Positions 6,287-9,915 of a stretch of DNA of 9,915 nt are shown here, in pieces (within the stretch, counting starts at the first letter, position 1; every line of letters begins with the position of its first letter). This stretch comes from Candidatus Zipacnadia bacterium (GTDB lineage Bacteria; Armatimonadota; Zipacnadia; Zipacnadales; Zipacnadaceae). The stretch spans positions 1 through 9,915 of the forward strand of contig JALGTJ010000048.1 of NCBI GenBank assembly GCA_029821415.1, given 5' to 3'. The notes under the pieces were generated by a model, which was not told where the DNA came from, searched no databases, and worked only from the letters and a program-made list of their open reading frames with translations. The position numbers were made by a program, and so were the translations under genes.

Positions 6287-7246
6287 GTGGCAAAGCGGAC
6301 GGTATTCGTGACTGATTATACTATGGCTAAGGAAATGGACCTGGAGGCTGAGATACTTGCGGAGATTGACGCTGCGATAGTACGGGCCCAGTGCCAAAGC
6401 GAGGAAGAGGTCCTGGCGCAGATGGTGCCATGCGACGCCATTATCACCCAATGGGCTCCGTTGGGGCGTAAGGCTATGGAGCGCGCGCAGCGCTGCCGTG
6501 TGATCTCTCGTAATGGCATTGGCCTGGACAACATTGACCTCAAAGCAGCCCAGGACATGGGGATTGCAGTCGTCAACGTGCCGGCATACTGTGTCCAAGA
6601 AGTGGCGGACCACACTATGGCACTGGTGTTAGCGTTGATCCGCAAGGTTGTACCAACAGTAAAGCTGGTGCAGCGCGGCGGGTGGGATATTGACTCGCTT
6701 ATGCCTATTCGCCGGGTTGATACGCAGACACTGGGCATTGTGGGCTTGGGACGGATTGGCAGTGCTGTCGCGGCGCGGGCCAAGCCTTTTTTCAAGGAGA
6801 TCGTCGCCTGGGATCCGTTCGTTGACCGCGAGCGCTTTGCGGAGGCAGGTGTGAAATCAGTCGGCCAGGAGGAATTGTGGCGAGAAGCTGACATCGTCAC
6901 CCTGCACGTGCCCCATAACGAAAGCACCCATCACCTGATCAATACTGAGTCTCTAAGCCGAATGAAAGATGGCGCTTATATAGTCAATACGTGCCGGGGT
7001 GCTGTGGTGGATACTGAGGCTCTGGTGGAGGCACTTCGCAGTGGAAAGCTGGGAGGCGCCGGGCTGGATGTGCATGAAGAAGAACCGCTGCCGCCGGATC
7101 ATCCCCTCCATGAGATGGACAACGTGATAATCACTCCCCATATGGCCTTTTACTCGGAAGAGTCCCTCTTGGAAGCACGACGGGCAACCTGCGAGAATCT
7201 GGTGCGCTTCTTCAAAGGTGAGCAGCCCATCTCACGAGTAGTCTAA
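6287..7246 (+). CDS. D-2-hydroxyacid dehydrogenase, C-terminal-binding-protein/phosphoglycerate dehydrogenase-like
   Basis: The 319-residue NAD(P)-dependent oxidoreductase has the full D-isomer-specific 2-hydroxyacid dehydrogenase architecture. The substrate domain contains SRNGIGLDNIDL (74-85) and the VADHTMAL segment (106-113). The Rossmann fold has GIVGLGRIG (150-158). The acidic residue after beta-2 is in WDPF (175-178), where Asp suggests NAD rather than NADP. The catalytic triad is R237 in NTCRGAVVD, a glutamate in DVHEEEP (261-267) and H285 in TPHMAF. It reversibly reduces a 2-keto acid to a D-2-hydroxy acid in the cytoplasm. There is no ACT domain as in long SerA proteins. The pattern is closest to bacterial proteins annotated as C-terminal binding protein, whose substrates are mostly unknown. 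It has its own promoter-like element 93 bp after the preceding gene and is convergent with the MFS gene, 49 bp from its stop. Confidence 0.88.
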   Translation: MAKRTVFVTDYTMAKEMDLEAEILAEIDAAIVRAQCQSEEEVLAQMVPCDAIITQWAPLGRKAMERAQRCRVISRNGIGLDNIDLKAAQDMGIAVVNVPAYCVQEVADHTMALVLALIRKVVPTVKLVQRGGWDIDSLMPIRRVDTQTLGIVGLGRIGSAVAARAKPFFKEIVAWDPFVDRERFAEAGVKSVGQEELWREADIVTLHVPHNESTHHLINTESLSRMKDGAYIVNTCRGAVVDTEALVEALRSGKLGGAGLDVHEEEPLPPDHPLHEMDNVIITPHMAFYSEESLLEARRATCENLVRFFKGEQPISRVV

Positions 7247-7295
7247 AGCATGCCCCAGTGCTGAACCCATGAACAGTCAGCCATCGGCATCGCGG

Positions 7296-8573
7296 CTATG
7301 ATTCGTTACTGACCGGCTGGGAGCTATCCACTGAGTCAGCAAGCGAGTCGGGTCGGGGTTTGCCCAGGCCGGTGACTGCGGCGATAAGCCCAAAGGCTAC
7401 GAAGCCCAGGGCGGCGACCGTCAGGCTCAAACGATAGCCTCCGGTGATGTCTGCGATCCGTCCTGTCACCCGCAGGAGCGCCCAGCTAGCGACCTGTAAG
7501 AGTAGCGAACCGGCGGCAAAGACAGATCCGAAATGGCCCAGGGAGCGGGAGCTGATCTCGCTGACCAAAACGGGGTATTCTGCCGCGATAAAGAGGCAGC
7601 CTATGGTGTAAGCGATAGGAACTCCGATGGGGCCTCCCCACCAGAATCCGGCAATTATGATCAGTCCGCCGATAGGGCCGGCCAGAGTCAGGATAGCCCG
7701 TTGCCCGAGGCGTTCGGGTAGCACAGCGAGAGTGGTGCGGGTGATGACGTAGGCGATGCCATGGCCGGCGAGTGCCCACTCTGGTGCTATGGGGAGATGT
7801 TGGAAGTGATCTGCCATAAACATGGCCATAAAGTTGTAAACTGCAGTATCAGCCGCGCCATGCAGCACAATCAGCAACATGATCACGAGCGGAAACACCG
7901 ATAGCAGGGCTCGTGGATTAATTGTACTGGGCGCCTCAACCTGGGCGCGCACCTGTTCCTGTTTGAACAGTCCCAGCGCCACTGCTCCGAATATCATAAT
8001 GACACCAATGATTAGGAATGGTGCGTAGAGGACAACAGCGAAGGCTCTGTCGCCGCCGGTGCTGGACCATCGCAGCAAGCGACCGGCGACTAGGGGATAG
8101 AGGATAGCCGGAGCGGCGAAGGCAACTAAATGCACTGCCACCATACGCCGCTTGAGCGCCGGATACAGGGCAATTAAGAAGGCTGGCAGGGCCACTGTCA
8201 CCAGCCCCACGGATAATCCCCGTATTAGAAGACCGGCTTGCAGTCCCAGCAATCGGTGCGCTAATCCCATTATGAGGAAACTCACCCCCATACCGGCCAG
8301 GCCCGTTTCTATCACCCGGCGCACACCCAGGCGCCCAATCAGTGGGCCTACGGCCATCAACGTGGGGAGGCGGCCCAGAAGCTGCAGGCCCATGAGATTG
8401 CCGAATTGTTCGTTGGTGATAGAGAAGAATTCCAGCAACCGGCTGCCAAATACCGGTAACACGGCGGTGTACGACATAAATGTGGACAGCCCCAGTGTAG
8501 CCAGGGCCAGGTTGCGGCGGACGGGAGTGGCCTCGTCAACAACGCTGCTGTCCGACTCGGGCAGGTCTGTCAT
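7296..8573 (-). CDS. Major facilitator superfamily (MFS) transporter
   Basis: The 425-residue protein has about 12 hydrophobic segments in two blocks separated by a polar central loop near residues 203-222 (KQEQVRAQVEAPSTINPR), typical of MFS carriers. The conserved loop 2-3 signature is present as GPLIGRLGVRRV (77-88). The N terminus (first 20 residues) and the tail after about 403 are charged and should face the cytoplasm. There is no signal peptide, as usual. The substrate is not readable; neighbours suggest an organic acid or sugar derivative, or export. The ATG is preceded on its strand by AGGAGA (8581-8586) with a 7-nt gap. It lies 86 bp downstream of the BNR-fold gene on the same strand and is probably co-transcribed with it. 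No clear intrinsic terminator is seen in the 49 bp between its stop and the convergent dehydrogenase stop. Confidence 0.85.
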   Translation of the reverse strand: MTDLPESDSSVVDEATPVRRNLALATLGLSTFMSYTAVLPVFGSRLLEFFSITNEQFGNLMGLQLLGRLPTLMAVGPLIGRLGVRRVIETGLAGMGVSFLIMGLAHRLLGLQAGLLIRGLSVGLVTVALPAFLIALYPALKRRMVAVHLVAFAAPAILYPLVAGRLLRWSSTGGDRAFAVVLYAPFLIIGVIMIFGAVALGLFKQEQVRAQVEAPSTINPRALLSVFPLVIMLLIVLHGAADTAVYNFMAMFMADHFQHLPIAPEWALAGHGIAYVITRTTLAVLPERLGQRAILTLAGPIGGLIIIAGFWWGGPIGVPIAYTIGCLFIAAEYPVLVSEISSRSLGHFGSVFAAGSLLLQVASWALLRVTGRIADITGGYRLSLTVAALGFVAFGLIAAVTGLGKPRPDSLADSVDSSQPVSNES

Positions 8574-8659
8574 CGTATTGTCTCCTCAAGGTAATGGGAC
8601 AACGAGCTACTTGGGTACGGCGGCCAGCGCTCCACTGCACGGAGTGCACTGTTAGAGCA

Positions 8660-9580
8660 CTATGCGCACGTGGCGAAGCGTCGGTAGGTGTACACAACGT
8701 GAATGAGACCGTCCTGCGACTGTAGCACGCTCGGATACGAATATTCACCGGGATCGGTTTCCAGTGGTTTGATAACGGGCCAGGTCGTACCGTCGTCATC
8801 AGAAAGCCCTACATGCAGCGGTGTACGGCCCTCAGCCGTATTATTGAAGATGAGTACAATCGTTCCGTCCTGCGTTCGCACCATATCCAGACCGCTATTT
8901 GGGTTTCTCAGTTCAGTTGGGGTGCATAGCTCCCAGGTTTCCCCGTCGTCTCCGGACGTAGATCGCCACACACAGTGCTCCTGTCCACCGGAGCGCATAT
9001 ATGCCAACAGCTTACCATCTTCAAGCTGCACGATAGCTGGCTGTATGAGGGGCGCAGCCGCCGGCATTTGTGTGCCTTTCACCCAGGTTTTACCCCGGTC
9101 GTCGGAAAGGTAACAGAAACTGTCCCACGACTTCTCGTCATATGCGGGCAGAACCCATCGACCGGAAGCTAATTCGACTATGCCGGTGCGTACCATCATG
9201 CCCTGCTCCTCGTCGAATAGCTCCGAACGGGACCATGTTTGCCCGAGGTCATCCGAGTATCGTGAATATAGGAACACACTGCTCCAGCCACCGCCCTGTA
9301 GCACTGTGTGAAAAAGCCACAGCCGCCCTGATTTGTCATCAAAGTGCGCGATCGCATTTCCATCGCCTTTGCCCGGCGTGTCAAGCAGCACGGTCGGCTG
9401 CGCCCAGGTTGTGGAGCCGATATCATAGCGGGCGCTCATAAGTGCAACGTCATCAGCTCCTTCCCTGCTGCCGGCATACCAGATACAGAACAGGGCATCT
9501 GGGAGCGCTGTCAGGGCAGCACAGTGCGAGCTGGGTCGCCCTGGGAGACTGTCGAAAAGGAATTGTGCGAAGTAGTTCAT
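8660..9580 (-). CDS. BNR/Asp-box (sialidase-fold) protein, 3' end possibly frameshifted
   Basis: The 306-residue product is a six-bladed beta-propeller of the BNR/sialidase-like type. Four clear Asp boxes (S-x-D-x-G-x-T-W) are spaced along it: SDDLGQTW (109-116), SDDRGKTW (159-166), SGDDGETW (209-216), SDDDGTTW (260-267), with a degenerate one near 51-59. The N-terminal RPSSH (15-19), GSREG (37-41) and C-terminal EYSYPSVLQSQDGLIHVVYTY match the family. Such proteins are exo-sialidases or other glycoside hydrolases or lyases. No signal peptide is seen, so action on an imported oligosaccharide or acid in the cytoplasm is plausible. The end FATCA-stop is off-pattern: the alternate frame right after YTYR gives LRHVRIVL and TAA at 8652-8654, closer to the family's usual R/K-H-V ending. 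The start ATG has an in-frame TGA three codons upstream and no good Shine-Dalgarno site. It is upstream of, and probably co-transcribed with, the MFS gene. Confidence 0.78.
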   Translation of the reverse strand: MNYFAQFLFDSLPGRPSSHCAALTALPDALFCIWYAGSREGADDVALMSARYDIGSTTWAQPTVLLDTPGKGDGNAIAHFDDKSGRLWLFHTVLQGGGWSSVFLYSRYSDDLGQTWSRSELFDEEQGMMVRTGIVELASGRWVLPAYDEKSWDSFCYLSDDRGKTWVKGTQMPAAAPLIQPAIVQLEDGKLLAYMRSGGQEHCVWRSTSGDDGETWELCTPTELRNPNSGLDMVRTQDGTIVLIFNNTAEGRTPLHVGLSDDDGTTWPVIKPLETDPGEYSYPSVLQSQDGLIHVVYTYRRFATCA

Positions 9581-9601
9581 CTGGGCTCACGTGCTCCCCA
9601 G
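9581..9601. repeat. Imperfect palindrome abutting the BNR gene start
   Basis: On the plus strand CTGGG (9581-9585) and CCCAG (9597-9601) flank the palindrome CACGTG (9588-9593), giving an imperfect dyad that ends at the base next to the minus-strand ATG. In the BNR transcript this would be a stem-loop directly before the start codon, containing the only purine-rich GGGGAG nearby. Regulation of translation through this stem is possible but unproven. Confidence 0.3.
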
Positions 9602-9786
9602 GTACTGTCATGTCTTATGCGGTTTCGCCATTGCTCTGCCAATACCTGCACCATGTGAAAGGATTCCGAGGTCTGAGCGCGAATATTGTACCACCTCATA
9701 AGCGGGCCGAGTTGCATCAGAGTTGTGTGCGAGGCTACAGAGTGTGCCTGTCCGGTCCACTCCGTGGTGTTCAAGGAGGTACAAAC
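9602..9786. promoter_or_regulatory. Divergent intergenic region between the BNR and TPP-enzyme genes
   Basis: The two genes point away from each other, so this gap must hold both promoters unless one is read from elsewhere. A TACAAT on the minus strand (9685-9690 in plus coordinates) is a candidate -10 for the BNR operon, but no matching -35 is seen. For the plus-strand gene, TTGCAT at 9712-9717 is a possible -35 with only a weak -10 after it. The strong element is the ribosome site AAGGAGGT at 9773-9780. No coding sequence is supported here. Confidence 0.4.
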
Positions 9787-9915
9787 ATGAAATTAACCGG
9801 TGCTGAGATCGTTGTTGAGCACCTCATCGCCCAAGGCTGTCAATATATCATTGGCATTCCCGGTCATGGCAATCTGGCGCTGACCGATGCCCTGCGCCGT
9901 CGCGAGAGCGAGATC
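9787..9915 (+). CDS. Thiamine-pyrophosphate-dependent enzyme (acetolactate synthase-like), N-terminal fragment
   Basis: The ATG follows AAGGAGGT with a 6-nt gap, and the frame stays open to the window's right edge, giving 43 residues. The start (KLTGAEIVVEHLIAQGCQYI, then IGIPGHGNLALTDAL) is the Pyr-domain beginning of the acetolactate synthase/benzoylformate decarboxylase superfamily: T-G-A-x-x-hh-x-x-L, then the GIPG turn. The cofactor-activating glutamate normally comes soon after the end of the window and is not visible. GHGN in place of the common GGxN recalls the GHGN of trihydroxycyclohexanedione hydrolases (IolD), but with so little sequence the reaction (carboligation, decarboxylation or ring hydrolysis) cannot be decided. 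It is divergent from the BNR/MFS pair. Confidence 0.8.
   Translation, partial: MKLTGAEIVVEHLIAQGCQYIIGIPGHGNLALTDALRRRESEI

Noticed and set aside
7247..7295. Bidirectional terminator between the convergent dehydrogenase and MFS genes.
   Set aside because: Only short, imperfect GC-rich symmetry (AGCC/GGCT near 7279-7297) is seen and there is no T-tract on either strand.
8152..8655. A 167-codon plus-strand open frame opposite the MFS start.
   Set aside because: It is rich in R, P and S, lacks recognisable motifs and is antisense to a well-supported transporter with a good ribosome site.
9577..9774. A 65-codon minus-strand frame whose stop overlaps the BNR start (ATGA).
   Set aside because: Its start is a TTG without a ribosome site and the product has no recognisable features; the overlap is tempting but the coding case is weak.

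Overview
The window (mid-50s percent GC by eye) is a compact bacterial metabolic locus: short gaps, Shine-Dalgarno sites before several genes, GTG starts, one stop/start overlap. It contains no rRNA, tRNA, CRISPR array, insertion sequence or phage gene that I can recognise. The enzyme mix (HpaI-type aldolase, CtBP-like 2-hydroxyacid dehydrogenase, ceramidase-like hydrolase, BNR/sialidase-fold protein, amidohydrolase plus GSA-type aminotransferase) is of the sort seen in uncultured, carbohydrate- and organic-acid-degrading lineages such as Chloroflexota, Poribacteria, Planctomycetota or Latescibacterota. The sequence alone does not fix the phylum.

Layout. Positions 2-271 (+) are the C-terminal end of a sodium:solute symporter. 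Positions 358-2612 (+) hold a long fused gene, an N-terminal metal-dependent amidohydrolase joined in frame to a glutamate-1-semialdehyde-type class III aminotransferase. It is broken near 2070-2080 by what looks like a deletion between short direct repeats. Next on the same strand come an HpaI/HpcH aldolase (2771-3553), an AAC(3)-fold N-acetyltransferase with unusual cysteine clusters (3666-4760), a neutral-ceramidase-like hydrolase whose start overlaps the preceding stop (4760-6193), and a D-2-hydroxyacid dehydrogenase (6287-7246). The dehydrogenase is preceded by a promoter-like element with a 7-4-7 dyad in a 19-bp spacer. On the minus strand are a BNR/Asp-box protein (8660-9580) followed by an MFS transporter (7296-8573), converging on the dehydrogenase. 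After a 206-bp divergent gap, a thiamine-pyrophosphate enzyme begins at 9787 (+) and runs off the end.

Working together (inference). Uptake (symporter, MFS), amide or lactone hydrolysis (amidohydrolase, ceramidase-like protein), transamination, N-acyl transfer, retro-aldol cleavage, 2-keto/2-hydroxy acid interconversion and a TPP carboligase or hydrolase would fit a catabolic route for a nitrogen-containing sugar acid or amino-polyol-like compound. The substrate cannot be named from the sequence. Two genes (aminotransferase, BNR protein) show frame lesions, so either the locus is decaying or this assembly has local errors.
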